DNA from: Palsa-661 sp035535015
Lineage (GTDB): Bacteria > Actinomycetota > Acidimicrobiia > Acidimicrobiales > UBA8190
Assembly: GCA_035535015.1 (NCBI GenBank)
Contig: DATLQU010000034.1
Coordinates: 1 to 64,000, forward strand
Length of the DNA stretch: 64,000 nucleotides
Reading direction: 5' to 3'
Of this stretch, positions 44,706-53,858 are shown piece after piece (position 1 is the first letter of the stretch; the number at the start of each line of letters is the position of its first letter). The notes below the pieces were generated by a model that ran no database searches, was not told where the DNA came from, and saw only the letters and a list, made by a program, of their open reading frames with translations. Both the position numbers and the translations under genes were made by a program.

Positions 44706-45680
44706 ATGGGTCTGATCAACACCGTCCGGGGACCGGTGGACGCCGGGGCGCTCGGCGCCACCTTGATGCATGAGCACGTCTTCGTCCGCTCTCCCGAAGT
44801 GGTGGCGAACTGGCCGACCGGATGGGACCCGGTGGCACGCGTGGCCCAGGCCGTCGAACGCCTCCAGGAGCTCCACGACGCCGGTATCGGCACCATCGTC
44901 GACCTGACCGTCGTCGGGCTCGGCCGCGACATCGATCTGGTCCAGAAGGTGGCCGAGCAGGTGGACCTCAACATCGTCGTGGCCACCGGCCTCTACACCT
45001 ACAACGATCTCCCCCACTTCTTCGATTACCGCACCGGGGCCTTTCGCCCGAGCGGGGTCGACGTGCTCGACGACTTCTTTCTCCACGATATCGAAAATGG
45101 TATTGCCGGGTCCGGCGTCCGACCGGGCATCCTGAAGTGCGCCACCGACGAGCAGGGGCTCACCCCCGGGGTCGAACGGGTGCTGCGGGCCGTGGCCCGC
45201 GTCCATCGCCAGACCGGTCTCCCCATCTCCACCCACACGCACGCCGAAAAGAAGCGGGGCCTCGATCAGCAGCGCGTCTTCTCCGAAGAGGGCGTCGACC
45301 TGAGCCGCGTCGTCATCGGCCACAGCGGGGACTCGACCGACCTCGTCTACCTCGAGGAGCTTCTGCGTGCCGGATCCACATTGGGTATGGACCGCTTCGG
45401 CGTCGACATCTACTGCCCGACCGAGACCCGGATCGACACCATCGCCCGCCTCTGCGAAGCGGGATGGACGCAGAAGCTCGTGCTCTCCCACGACGCCGGC
45501 TGTCACATGGACTGGTTCGACGACGACTTCCTGGCCCAGGCCCAGCCCAACTGGCATTTCCTGCACATCAGCCACGACGTCTTACCCATGATGCGCCAAC
45601 GCGGCTTCACCGACGGCCAGATCGATTCCATGATGGTCGACACCCCCCGTCGCATCCTCGATCACGGCCCCGCCTACTGA
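44706..45680 (+). CDS. Phosphotriesterase-family metal hydrolase
   Basis: The 324-residue TIM-barrel enzyme has the binuclear metal set of the family: His22 and His24 (MHEH), Lys144 (ILKCATD, carboxylated bridging lysine), His177/179 (STHTHA), His206 (GHSGD) and Asp263 (SHDAG). Members are phosphotriesterases or, more often, lactonases; I favour a lactonase. GGGGGAG lies 7 nt before the ATG. The last 19 bp, including the stop, are duplicated just downstream. Confidence 0.88.
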   Translation: MGLINTVRGPVDAGALGATLMHEHVFVRSPEVVANWPTGWDPVARVAQAVERLQELHDAGIGTIVDLTVVGLGRDIDLVQKVAEQVDLNIVVATGLYTYNDLPHFFDYRTGAFRPSGVDVLDDFFLHDIENGIAGSGVRPGILKCATDEQGLTPGVERVLRAVARVHRQTGLPISTHTHAEKKRGLDQQRVFSEEGVDLSRVVIGHSGDSTDLVYLEELLRAGSTLGMDRFGVDIYCPTETRIDTIARLCEAGWTQKLVLSHDAGCHMDWFDDDFLAQAQPNWHFLHISHDVLPMMRQRGFTDGQIDSMMVDTPRRILDHGPAY

Positions 45681-45702
45681 GGCCGGCCCCGCCTACTGAG
45701 AC
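45665..45702. repeat. 19-bp direct duplication over a stop codon
   Basis: CGGCCCCGCCTACTGAG occurs at 45665-45681 and again at 45684-45700, each covering a TGA. Just after it, GGAGCCGTCGTGAG and GGAGGCGTCGTGAG form a second short pair. Both look like local slippage. Confidence 0.65.
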
Positions 45703-45817
45703 CGGAGCCGTCGTGAGCCCGGAGGCGTCGTGAGGCCGTCGGCGTCGGCCACCACCCACCCCTGACTGAAGGGGCTTGATACGCCATCGCGCCCACCCGG
45801 TCGGGCATCCTGGGGGG

Positions 45818-46720
45818 ATGGCCGATCTCGTCTGGGTGTGGGTGGCCCCCCCGGGCTGGCCTGTTCCGCCCGTCGGGTGGTCTCCTCCCCCGCTCTGGCA
45901 ACCGCCTCCGGACTGGCCCGTGCCTCCGGCCAACTGGCGCTACTGGATTCCTGTGGCCGTGCCCGTCACCAGTGCACCGCCGGTCAGCATTCGCGTCGAG
46001 GACGCCAGTCGGTCGAGCCTCGTCTGGGAGACCCGTTTCGTCCTGACCGCTTTCCTGCTCCCTGTCGTCATGAGCGCGGTGATCCTGTTCGTCCGCCACG
46101 TCCAGGGCGTGAACAGCATCCAGACCTTTACGGGGACGGTTCCCGGCCATCCCGTCAGCAATCTCATCCTGGGCATCCTGAGCTACCTGGCCGTGGCCGC
46201 CCTGGTGCCCCTGGTGCTGCTTCTCCTGGCCCGCACCGGTCAACGCCCGTCGTCGCTCGGCCTCGGCCGGCCCCGCTGGGGTGCCGACGTCTGGCCCGCT
46301 CTCGGTCTGGTGGCCATGTCCTATCTGTCCGAACTCGTTCTCCTCATCCCCTTGACCGCCGTGGCCAGGAACCATTCGAAGATCGTCAACGCCGCCATGG
46401 TCGGCCACGTCCCCGCCTACTACGTGATCTACGGGCTGACCACGTCGGCCACCACGGCCATCGCCGAGGAAATGGTGGTGAACGGCTACCTGATCACCCG
46501 ACTCGAACAATTCGGGTGGACGCCGCAACGGGCTCTGATCCTCAGCCTGACCCTGCGCACCAGTTACCACGTCTATTACGGAGTGGGCTTCCTGCTCACC
46601 ATCCCCTTCGGCTATTTCGTCACGCGGTCCTTCCAGAAGCACCACCGACTCAATCGCTGCATCGCCGCCCACTTCATCTTCGACAGCATCCTTTTCACCA
46701 TCGCCGTCCTCACGTCGTGA
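45818..46720 (+). CDS. CPBP-family membrane metalloprotease-like protein
   Basis: The 300-residue protein begins with a Pro/Trp-rich segment of about 45 residues (PPGWPVPPVGWSPPPLW and more). Several membrane spans and the CPBP (Abi/CaaX-protease-like) motifs follow: AEEMVVNGYL (normally EExxxR), RTSYHVYYG and AHFIFDS. The usual Arg after EE is replaced by Asn, so activity is uncertain. CPBP proteins act as intramembrane proteases or in bacteriocin self-protection. The start is ATG 45818 with a G-rich site just upstream. Confidence 0.8.
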   Translation: MADLVWVWVAPPGWPVPPVGWSPPPLWQPPPDWPVPPANWRYWIPVAVPVTSAPPVSIRVEDASRSSLVWETRFVLTAFLLPVVMSAVILFVRHVQGVNSIQTFTGTVPGHPVSNLILGILSYLAVAALVPLVLLLLARTGQRPSSLGLGRPRWGADVWPALGLVAMSYLSELVLLIPLTAVARNHSKIVNAAMVGHVPAYYVIYGLTTSATTAIAEEMVVNGYLITRLEQFGWTPQRALILSLTLRTSYHVYYGVGFLLTIPFGYFVTRSFQKHHRLNRCIAAHFIFDSILFTIAVLTS

Positions 46721-46737
46721 CCGGGAGAGCCTCGGTA

Positions 46738-47022
46738 TCAGAGGTGTCCGGCGACGCGAGCCACGATCCAGAGCACGACGACGAGAGCAACGAGGACACC
46801 GACGGCGACGCCCACGAACCGGCGCAGACCGTGGGCCGGACGGCGCCGAGCGCGCCGACGGGCGACGCCCTGGGCGAACTGCCCGACGCCGACCATGCGC
46901 ACAGGGCGGGCCCGTCCCCCGGTCTGGATCCGCCGGCCGCCCTGGCCCCGCACCGGCGGCAGGCGCCGCGACGCCGCCCGGCGCTGGCGCTGTTTGCGGT
47001 GACGGTCCCCGCCCGACGGCAC
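46738..47022 (-). CDS. Small basic single-span membrane protein
   Basis: The 94-residue product is highly Arg-rich (about 70 residues) with a C-terminal membrane span (FVGVAVGVLVALVVVLWIVARVAG). The GTG is 2 nt after the trmO stop. It may be a real membrane protein with a positive cytoplasmic domain, but the Arg-rich part is also what a shadow frame would give. No function assigned. Confidence 0.4.
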   Translation of the reverse strand: MPSGGDRHRKQRQRRAASRRLPPVRGQGGRRIQTGGRARPVRMVGVGQFAQGVARRRARRRPAHGLRRFVGVAVGVLVALVVVLWIVARVAGHL

Positions 47023-47024
47023 CG

Positions 47025-47501
47025 TCAGAAGTAGCCGGCCATCAGCTCGTGTGACCAGAGCGGCTGGCGGACGTCCCGGCGTGGCGCGAACTCGGCCATG
47101 TAGGGCTTGATGTCCACGACCGGGGTCCCGTCGATGGCATCGAGGGCCCGCACCTCGAGGGTGTGGCCCCGGACCGCCACCAGCTCACAGGTAGACAGTC
47201 CGAGCCGGTTGGGCCGGTCCTTGGCTCTCTGGGCGAAGATACCCACCTCGGGCCAGTCGGGATTCCCCCGGGGGCGACGCGTTGCGGTGAAGACGCCGTC
47301 GGGGTCGACACCGTGGAACGAGAAGATCACCTCGACGTGGCTGAACTCCTCCAATCCGGCCAGGGCCGACGCCCCGAATGGCGGGAGCAGGGTGATGGTG
47401 GCGACGACCTCGGCCCAGTCGTCGTCGATCGTCCGTAGCCGGCTCGAGGACACGAGCCCGATCGGTCGGACCGGGAAGCTCTCGTCGTCGCAGCTGGTCA
47501 T
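47025..47501 (-). CDS. trmO: tRNA (N6-threonylcarbamoyl-A37) methyltransferase TrmO
   Basis: The 158-residue protein is a TsaA/VirR-like beta barrel: RPIGLVSSS at the start, FSHVEVIFSFHGVD, RPRGNPDWPEVGIFAQRAKDRPNRLG and ALDAIDGTPVVDIKPY. It uses SAM to methylate t6A37 of tRNA-Thr. ATG 47501 is chosen because the fold begins there; the frame is open further upstream. Confidence 0.9.
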   Translation of the reverse strand: MTSCDDESFPVRPIGLVSSSRLRTIDDDWAEVVATITLLPPFGASALAGLEEFSHVEVIFSFHGVDPDGVFTATRRPRGNPDWPEVGIFAQRAKDRPNRLGLSTCELVAVRGHTLEVRALDAIDGTPVVDIKPYMAEFAPRRDVRQPLWSHELMAGYF

Positions 47502-47641
47502 GGTGGCAGTCTCGCACCGGTCGATGGCGAGGGCACTCCGGGCGGTCTCGCGCACCGGACTTGAGACGCCGCCCGTCCGGTGGAACGCTGCACCGGGACA
47601 GTCCGGCGACACGACCCGTCCGGTGACGAAAGGCTTCCACC

Positions 47642-48439
47642 ATGCAGATCTCCGGCTCGCACGTCCTCGTCACCGGCGCCTCGTCCGGGATCGGCGCCGC
47701 TCTGGCCCGCCGCCTGGCCCGGGCCGGTGCCACCGTCGGTATCGTGGCCCGCCGCGCCGACCGACTGGCCGAAGTCCTGGCCGACTGCCGAGAGTCGTCG
47801 CCCGCCTCCCGGATGTGGGTGGCGGACCTGGGGGACCTCGCCGACGCCGGCGCCGTCGCCGTCGAGGCGTGGGACGCCTTCGGACGTCTCGACTGCCTGG
47901 TCAACAACGCCGGCATTCCCATGCGCCGGCACACCACCAAGCTGGACGCCGAGACCCTCGAACGGGTCATGCGCGTCAACTTCCTGGCGCCGGCCCACAT
48001 GACCATGGCCCTCCTGCCCCGCATGATCGAGCGCGGCACCGGCATGATCGTGAACGTCTCGAGCGTGGCCGGTCGCCTCGGTAACGCCAACGAGGCCGCC
48101 TATTCGGCCAGCAAGTTCGCCCTGTGCGGTTGGAGCGAGGCCATCGCCGTCGACCTCTGGAACTCCGGCATCGTCGTCCGCCTGGTGAACCCCGGCCCCA
48201 TCGACACCGAGATCTGGGACCTCCCCGACAACGACGACCCGCTCTACTCAGGACCGAAGATCTCCCCCGACGAGATGGCCGAGGGCATCGTGGCCGCCAT
48301 GGAAGGCGACAGCTTCGAACTCTACCTGCCCGATATGAAGGCCATCGTGGAGGCCAAGACCTCGAATCCCGATCCCTTCATCGCCGGCATGGCCGCCATG
48401 TTCCGTTCGGACACGAGCGAACCGAGCGGTCCGACGTGA
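47642..48439 (+). CDS. Short-chain dehydrogenase/reductase
   Basis: The 265-residue protein has the Rossmann motif TGASSGIG, the NNAG strand, the catalytic Ser in NVSSVAG and the YSASK pair. It ends with a 60-residue tail that includes PDMKAIVEAK and FIAGMAAMF, typical of actinobacterial SDRs. It reduces or oxidises an unknown carbonyl/alcohol with NAD(P). AAAGG precedes the ATG. It was the upstream partner of an amine oxidase gene now dead. Confidence 0.9.
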   Translation: MQISGSHVLVTGASSGIGAALARRLARAGATVGIVARRADRLAEVLADCRESSPASRMWVADLGDLADAGAVAVEAWDAFGRLDCLVNNAGIPMRRHTTKLDAETLERVMRVNFLAPAHMTMALLPRMIERGTGMIVNVSSVAGRLGNANEAAYSASKFALCGWSEAIAVDLWNSGIVVRLVNPGPIDTEIWDLPDNDDPLYSGPKISPDEMAEGIVAAMEGDSFELYLPDMKAIVEAKTSNPDPFIAGMAAMFRSDTSEPSGPT

Positions 48440-48866
48440 CCGAGAGGCTCGACGCCGATGTCTGCGTCCTCGGAGCGCGAGACACCGGGCTCACCGTCGC
48501 GCTCCGGCTCCACCAACACGCGACGTCGGTGGTCGTCCTCGAAGCTCGGGACCGCATCGGCGGCCGGATCTGGAATGAACCACTGGCCCACGGCACCCCC
48601 ATCGACAGAGCAGGGCCATGGCTCGGCCCCCGCCACGATGCCATCTTCGGGCTCGCCCCGGAGGTCGCCGTACCCACCTGACAAGACCTGGGTCGTGCGC
48701 TCGCATCTCCCCGCCCACCGTCGCGTCTCCGACGAGCCCTCCTGGCGCCACGCCGGTTTCAGCGGCCAGAGTGCCGATCGAGACCTCGACCCGGTCGCTC
48801 GGAGCCACCACCGGGGCCGTGCTCTGCGGTGAACGCGCCGCTTCGGAGATCCTCGACCGGACCTAG
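48436..48866 (+). pseudogene. Remnant of a flavin amine oxidase gene
   Basis: The frame from GTG 48436 (overlapping the SDR stop as GTGA) reads DADVCVLGARDTGLTVALRL, then VVVLEARDRIGGRIW and GPWLGPRHDAIFGLAPEVAV, the FAD-binding end of a monoamine oxidase, and stops at about 48681. A C-terminal piece in another frame reads ETSTRSLGATTGAVLCGERA before a stop at 48866, matching the family end. About 300 residues between are missing. The dinucleotide GxGxxG has already decayed. The gene is not functional. Confidence 0.75.
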
Positions 48867-48869
48867 GAT
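48864..48869 (+). promoter_or_regulatory. -10 box TAGGAT, leaderless promoter for the second SDR
   Basis: TAGGAT overlaps the stop of the dead oxidase gene and ends 6 nt before the ATG at 48876. Confidence 0.45.
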
Positions 48870-48875
48870 CCGCTC

Positions 48876-49637
48876 ATGACCGACACCCTGGACGGAACAG
48901 TTGCGCTCGTGACCGGCGCCTCGAGCGGCATCGGTGAAGCCACGGCCTCCATGCTGGCCGGTCGAGGTGCGGCCATGGCCCTGGTGGCTCGCCGCCGGGA
49001 CCGGCTCGACACACTGGCGGCGGGCATCCGCCAGCGCGGTGGTACGGCCGTGGTCCTCGAGGCCGACGTCACCGACGAGCAGCAGGCCATCGACGCCGTG
49101 GCCCGTACCGTGGCCGAGCTCGGTCGTCTCGACATCCTGGTCAACAACGCCGGCGTCATGCTGCTCGGTCCGGTGGTCGACGCGCCGGTGACCGAATGGC
49201 AGCGGATGATCGAATTGAACGTTCTCGGCCTTCTCTACTGCGCCCACGCCGCTCTCCCCCACCTGCTGCGCGCCGCCGAGGACGGACCCCGCCGGGTGGC
49301 CGACATGGTGAACGTCAGCTCGGTGGCCGGCCGGGTGCCGCGCAGTGGCAGCGGCGTCTACAACCTCACCAAGCACGGCGTCGGGGCCTTCAGCGAGTCC
49401 CTGCGCCAGGAGATCACCGGGCGCCACGTGCGGGTCTCTCTGGTCGAGCCGGGGGCGACCTCCACCGAGTTGGCCGGCCACAACCGCCCGGAGGTGCTCG
49501 AGACCATGCGGACCCGTTTCGCCGGCATCGAGCGGATGGAGGCGAACGACATCGCCGACGCCATCACCTATATCGTCACCCGTCCCCGCCACGTCGCCGT
49601 CAACGAGATCCTGATCCGACCCACCGACCAGGAATAG
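48876..49637 (+). CDS. Short-chain dehydrogenase/reductase
   Basis: The 253-residue enzyme has TGASSGIG, the LEADVTDEQQ strand, NNAGVM, SVAG with the catalytic Ser in NVSSVAG, and YNLTK. It is a classical SDR resembling YdfG-like oxidoreductases; its substrate is unknown. It is close to the previous SDR and may have come from duplication or shared transfer with the dead oxidase. Confidence 0.92.
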   Translation: MTDTLDGTVALVTGASSGIGEATASMLAGRGAAMALVARRRDRLDTLAAGIRQRGGTAVVLEADVTDEQQAIDAVARTVAELGRLDILVNNAGVMLLGPVVDAPVTEWQRMIELNVLGLLYCAHAALPHLLRAAEDGPRRVADMVNVSSVAGRVPRSGSGVYNLTKHGVGAFSESLRQEITGRHVRVSLVEPGATSTELAGHNRPEVLETMRTRFAGIERMEANDIADAITYIVTRPRHVAVNEILIRPTDQE

Positions 49638-49678
49638 CGGTTGCCCCGTCTCGGTGGCCGCGGCCCGGTCGGCGCCGT

Positions 49679-50617
49679 TCAGGCCGCGGGCTGCAGGTCC
49701 AGGACGAACGACAGGAAATTCACCACGTCGGCCACGATCTGGCTCTGATCGGGGCTCTCCCCCGGCTGGTTCAGGGCGTGGCCGCCGCCGTGGACGACGA
49801 CCAGTTGCACGGAATCACCGGCGCCCTTGAGGGCGCGGGCCAGCTCCTCGGACTGGGAGGGAAAGACGATGGCGTCGGCGTCGCCGTGCACGATCAGGAA
49901 CGGGGGATCACCGGGAGCCACATAGTGGACGGGACCGGCGTCGGTGAGGACCCCGGGAACAGCGGCGGCGGCCAGCGGACCCAGCAGCTTGACGAAGGTG
50001 TCCTTCACGAAACCGCTCGCTCCCGACGTGCTCATGCCGATGATGTCCGATGGGCCCGACAGGTCGACCACCGCCTCCACCCGGCTCGACTGCTTCGGGT
50101 AGACACCCACGTCCCACCCGGCCGTCGGCCCCGCCGTACCCAGCAGGCCGGCCAACTGGCCCCCGGCGCTCTGACCCCAGACGCCGATCCGATCAGGGTC
50201 GACGTGCAGGGCGCGGGCGTTGGCCCGCAGGTAACGCACGGCGCACTTCACGTCGATGATCTGGTCGGGCCACAGATTGTCGGGTCCGAGCCGGTAGTCG
50301 ACACTCACCACCACGTCCCCGCGGGCGGTGAGGGCCGGACCGATCCGGTCGATGGCGAAACCTCCGGTACTCAGATCACCGGAGACCCAGTCGCCCCCGT
50401 GGATGTACAGCGCCGTGGATGCGTCACCGTGCAGGACGAGCGGCTCGGTGATCCTCGCCTGCTCGTCGTTGCAGAACGTCACCACGGCCGACTGCCCGGC
50501 CGACAACGTCGGAACCGGCCCCACGCCGGGAAAGGGCCCCCGGCTGCACCCGGCCAGCAGGCCCGTCACCACCAGCACCCCACCGAACACGAGAGCGGTC
50601 CGGGGTGTCGTTCTCAC
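49679..50617 (-). CDS. Lipoprotein alpha/beta-hydrolase (esterase)
   Basis: The 312-residue protein has a lipobox signal (GLLAGC, Cys24), an oxyanion-type LYIHGGDWVSG, the nucleophile Ser in GVWGQSAGG, an acid in IVHGDADAIV and His in VHGGGHALN. This is the HSL/BD-FAE-type esterase pattern. It should hydrolyse an ester outside the membrane, anchored by lipid. It is the last gene before the secreted repeat protein on the same strand. Confidence 0.88.
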   Translation of the reverse strand: MRTTPRTALVFGGVLVVTGLLAGCSRGPFPGVGPVPTLSAGQSAVVTFCNDEQARITEPLVLHGDASTALYIHGGDWVSGDLSTGGFAIDRIGPALTARGDVVVSVDYRLGPDNLWPDQIIDVKCAVRYLRANARALHVDPDRIGVWGQSAGGQLAGLLGTAGPTAGWDVGVYPKQSSRVEAVVDLSGPSDIIGMSTSGASGFVKDTFVKLLGPLAAAAVPGVLTDAGPVHYVAPGDPPFLIVHGDADAIVFPSQSEELARALKGAGDSVQLVVVHGGGHALNQPGESPDQSQIVADVVNFLSFVLDLQPAA

Positions 50618-50731
50618 CCCGACATCATGGCCCCGGGGTCAGCAGGCGAGCGGTCACCCGGTCGGTCCCTCCTGGAGGGACCGACCGGGCCGGACCGCCG
50701 GACCGCCGGACGACGTGAGGCGACGGCCCGG

Positions 50732-52615
50732 TTAGGTGCCGGCCATTCCGACGATGTTGCCGACGGCGACACCGAGACCGGGCAGCGACTTGTTGAACAG
50801 GGCGTCGCCGAAGGTGAATATCCCTCCGTCGGAGCCGGCCAGTGTGTAGCCGGCGCCGTCGGGCGTGGAGCCGATGCCCACGACGTTACGCACGTGGGCC
50901 CCGTCACCGGGTACCGAACCCAGATAGGCGGCGTCACCGAAGGAGAAGACACCGCCGTCGGACGCCACCAGCCAGTAGCCATGGCCGCTCGGCGTCGGAG
51001 CCAGGCCGACGACGGGGGCGTCGAGGTGCTGGCCGCCCATCGACCCCTTGAAGCTGGCGTCACCGAAGGAGAAGACACCGCCGTCGGACGCCACCAGCCA
51101 GTAGCCCAGGCCCGTGGAGGTGGGCACGATACCCACGACGTTGTTCACGTGGACGCCCATCCCCGGGAGCGAGCCGTGGTACGAGGCGTCGCCCAGGGCG
51201 AACACCCCGCCGTCGGAGCCGACCAGCCAGTAGCCGAGACCGTTGGTGGCGCCTTGGTCGGTGGTGGGGGTGGGGGCGAAGCCGACGATATTGCTCACAT
51301 GGACACCGATCCCGGGCAGTGAGCCGTAGTAGTAGGCGTCACCGAAGCCGATGATCCCGCCGTCGGCACCCACTTCCCAGTACCCGCCCCGGTCCCGGCT
51401 CGGTGCGATCCCGACGATGGGCTTCTGCAGGTGCAGTCCGGCGCCCGGCGCCGAGCCGTAATAGGCCCCGTTGCCGAAGGCGAAAGCGCCGCCGTCGGAC
51501 CCGCCCAGCCAGTACCCGCCACCGGCGGTGGGCACGGTGAAGACGGCCGTCCCGCCGGTGGGCAAGGTGATGGTGTTGGCCCCGATGGTGGTGGTGGTCG
51601 CCCCTTTGCTCCAGATGCCCACCTTCTGGTTGACGATGGTGTTCCCGCTGATCGAGGTGCCCGAGATGGTGGCCGCGTTGGCACCGGGGAATTGCTCGTC
51701 GATGAGGGCGATGGCGTCAGTCGACGGTGCCGCGTTGGCCGCGCCCCAGTTGTTTCCGTCCAGGGTGTTGTTGGTGATCGCCGTCGTGGCGATCGTGTCC
51801 TTGGGCGCATTGGCGTGGAGGGTTATTCCCGTCAGGAAGCTCTGGGTCACCGTGTTGTGGTTGATGGTGGTGTCGGAGATGCTCGTACTGGCGGCGTTGT
51901 CGGCCACCACGATCTGGCCGATGTCAGGCCCGTGGGGACCGAAATGGCCGGCGGTGCCGGTGATGGTGTTGTCGTGCACATCTGTGCCGGTCACGCCGCC
52001 ACCGGGATTGAAGGCCTCGATGATGATCCCGCAGCCCCCCGTGTTCCCGGTGAGGGTGTTCCCGGAAATGACGTTGTTGCTCGAGGTGACCGCCGATCCC
52101 GGCCCGGCATTGGGCGTCCCGGCGTCGACCGGACCGTTGTCGGCCAATCCGATCCCGCCGCCGTTGTTGTTCTTGATGGTGTTCCCCGAGACAGTGGCAC
52201 CCGACACGCCGTCGAGGGCGACGGTGTGCTCATCGGGTATGGATTTGGCGGGATCGACCGAGTTGCCCTGAATGGTGTTGTTGCTGATGGTCAGCGAGGC
52301 CGCGCCCTCGGCCAGGATGGCCTCGTCGTTGGCCCCGCTGATGGTGGAACCGGTGATGGTGACGCCCGATACGGCGACATAGACACCGACGTCACAGCCC
52401 GTGGCATCGATGGTCTGGGTGATCGTCTGATTGGTCGTCGCCACCACTTCGGCGCTCAGACCCGTTGCACCGACCGACGGGTTGGGGCAGGCGACCGCTC
52501 CCGCCGATGTTGCTCCCACCAGTCCGGTCAGTGTCACTGCTCCGGCCCCCAATACCAGACCCAGGCCGACGCGACTCACGGCGCGCCGGGCGTAGCGCAA
52601 ACGACGTACGAGCAT
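50732..52615 (-). CDS. Large secreted protein: parallel beta-helix plus C-terminal GYWLVASDGG repeats
   Basis: The 627-residue protein has a signal peptide (RYARRAVSRVG, hydrophobic Leu/Gly, ATSAGAVAC). A right-handed beta-helix domain follows, with many SGNTITGN/ISGTSISGNT turns (about 60-330). The C-terminal half has six or so units of 45-50 residues, each with G(Y)(W)LV.SDGGVFSFGDA..GS, then VGIAPT-like links. These repeats look like a beta-propeller and are common on secreted proteins of Acidimicrobiia. Function may be surface adhesion or sugar binding. AGGAGAG precedes ATG 52615. Confidence 0.85.
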   Translation of the reverse strand: MLVRRLRYARRAVSRVGLGLVLGAGAVTLTGLVGATSAGAVACPNPSVGATGLSAEVVATTNQTITQTIDATGCDVGVYVAVSGVTITGSTISGANDEAILAEGAASLTISNNTIQGNSVDPAKSIPDEHTVALDGVSGATVSGNTIKNNNGGGIGLADNGPVDAGTPNAGPGSAVTSSNNVISGNTLTGNTGGCGIIIEAFNPGGGVTGTDVHDNTITGTAGHFGPHGPDIGQIVVADNAASTSISDTTINHNTVTQSFLTGITLHANAPKDTIATTAITNNTLDGNNWGAANAAPSTDAIALIDEQFPGANAATISGTSISGNTIVNQKVGIWSKGATTTTIGANTITLPTGGTAVFTVPTAGGGYWLGGSDGGAFAFGNGAYYGSAPGAGLHLQKPIVGIAPSRDRGGYWEVGADGGIIGFGDAYYYGSLPGIGVHVSNIVGFAPTPTTDQGATNGLGYWLVGSDGGVFALGDASYHGSLPGMGVHVNNVVGIVPTSTGLGYWLVASDGGVFSFGDASFKGSMGGQHLDAPVVGLAPTPSGHGYWLVASDGGVFSFGDAAYLGSVPGDGAHVRNVVGIGSTPDGAGYTLAGSDGGIFTFGDALFNKSLPGLGVAVGNIVGMAGT

Positions 52616-52949
52616 CAAGCACTCTCCTCTTTCACCATGTCCGGGCGCGCTCATCGAGAGCCTGCGGCACCGGCGATTGTCCGACGGCCAGAAGTCGAGC
52701 ACCAATTGACTCCCGCGTCCAGAGCACCCCCGATTCTTTTCTTCCCCAGGAGCACAAGAAGCGTCTCCCCCGCAGCAGAACGATCGCCAGGTTTGGCGAA
52801 TGTCACTCTGGGTAACGTCACCGAACGGACATGGACGTGTCCGGTCCGTGACGGTACTGCCTCTCACGACAGAGCCCACCATGTCTCGCGCCTGGCACAA
52901 TGAGCGTGGGCCGGCTCCACGCCGGAGCGGGCGGGGGACAGGAGGGTCC
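52616..52949. other. Divergent intergenic region of 334 nt
   Basis: It separates the secreted repeat protein from a plus-strand SDR. No protein-like frame is present. It must hold both promoters; no -35/-10 pair stands out. The stretch near 52730-52760 is relatively T-rich but shows no clear hairpin. Confidence 0.4.
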
Positions 52950-53783
52950 ATGCAAGAGCTTCGGGGAAAGGTGGCCGTCGTCACCGGCGGGGCCAGTGGC
53001 ATCGGTCGGGCGGTGGCCGAGGCGGCGGCCGCCGCCGGCATGAAGATCGTCCTGGCCGACATCGAAGACGGAGCGCTCAAGGACACCGAGGCGACGTTCA
53101 CCGCTTCGGGGGCCGACGTCGTGTCCGTGGTCACCGACGTCTCTGTCGGCGCGTCGGTCGAGGAACTGCGCGACAAGGCCCTGTCGCACTTCGGGGCTGT
53201 CCATCTGATCCACAACAACGCCGGTGTGGCCGTCGGCGGCCCCGTGTGGACCGTCTCCGAGCCGGACTGGAGCTGGGTGCTGGGCGTCAACCTCTGGGGT
53301 GTGATCCATGGCATCCGGGCCTTCGTCCCCGTTCTCCTCGAACAGGGCGAGGGGCACGTCGTCAACACGGCGTCCCTGGCCGGACTCACATCGCCGGCCA
53401 TGCTCGGGCCCTACAACGTCACCAAGCACTCCGTCGTCACCTTGTCGGAGACCCTCTACCGCGATCTGGCCGCCTTCGGATCGCCGGTCGGTGTCTCGGT
53501 GCTGTGCCCGGGCTTCGTCCGCACCGGCATCGCCGAGTCGGACCGCAACCGACCCGACTGGGCTCCGGCGTCCACCCTGCCCGAGGGCGTCGAGTTCCAG
53601 GGGGTCGTGCGCAATCTGGTGGCCAGCGGCATTGCGCCGGCCGAGGTGGCCGATCAGGTCATCGACGCCGTCCGCCACAACCGCTTCTACATCATCACCC
53701 ATCCCGACACGTTCGCCATGGTCGAGACCCGGCTACGCGACATCCTGGCCGAACGGAATCCGAGCGACGCCCCTATCGGTTGA
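52950..53783 (+). CDS. Short-chain dehydrogenase/reductase
   Basis: The 277-residue enzyme has TGGASGIG, the DIEDG strand end, NNAGVA, the catalytic Ser in NTASLAG and YNVTK. It is like many actinobacterial SDRs that oxidise alicyclic or steroid alcohols, but no pathway gene is near. AGGAGG lies 4 nt before the ATG. It is followed by a glyoxalase-like gene on the same strand. Confidence 0.92.
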   Translation: MQELRGKVAVVTGGASGIGRAVAEAAAAAGMKIVLADIEDGALKDTEATFTASGADVVSVVTDVSVGASVEELRDKALSHFGAVHLIHNNAGVAVGGPVWTVSEPDWSWVLGVNLWGVIHGIRAFVPVLLEQGEGHVVNTASLAGLTSPAMLGPYNVTKHSVVTLSETLYRDLAAFGSPVGVSVLCPGFVRTGIAESDRNRPDWAPASTLPEGVEFQGVVRNLVASGIAPAEVADQVIDAVRHNRFYIITHPDTFAMVETRLRDILAERNPSDAPIG

Positions 53784-53858
53784 CATCACACCCGGCGAGG
53801 CGACCGACCACCACCGCGCTACCGTCCACTCACCGACGCCAGACCAAGGAGTTCCCCC

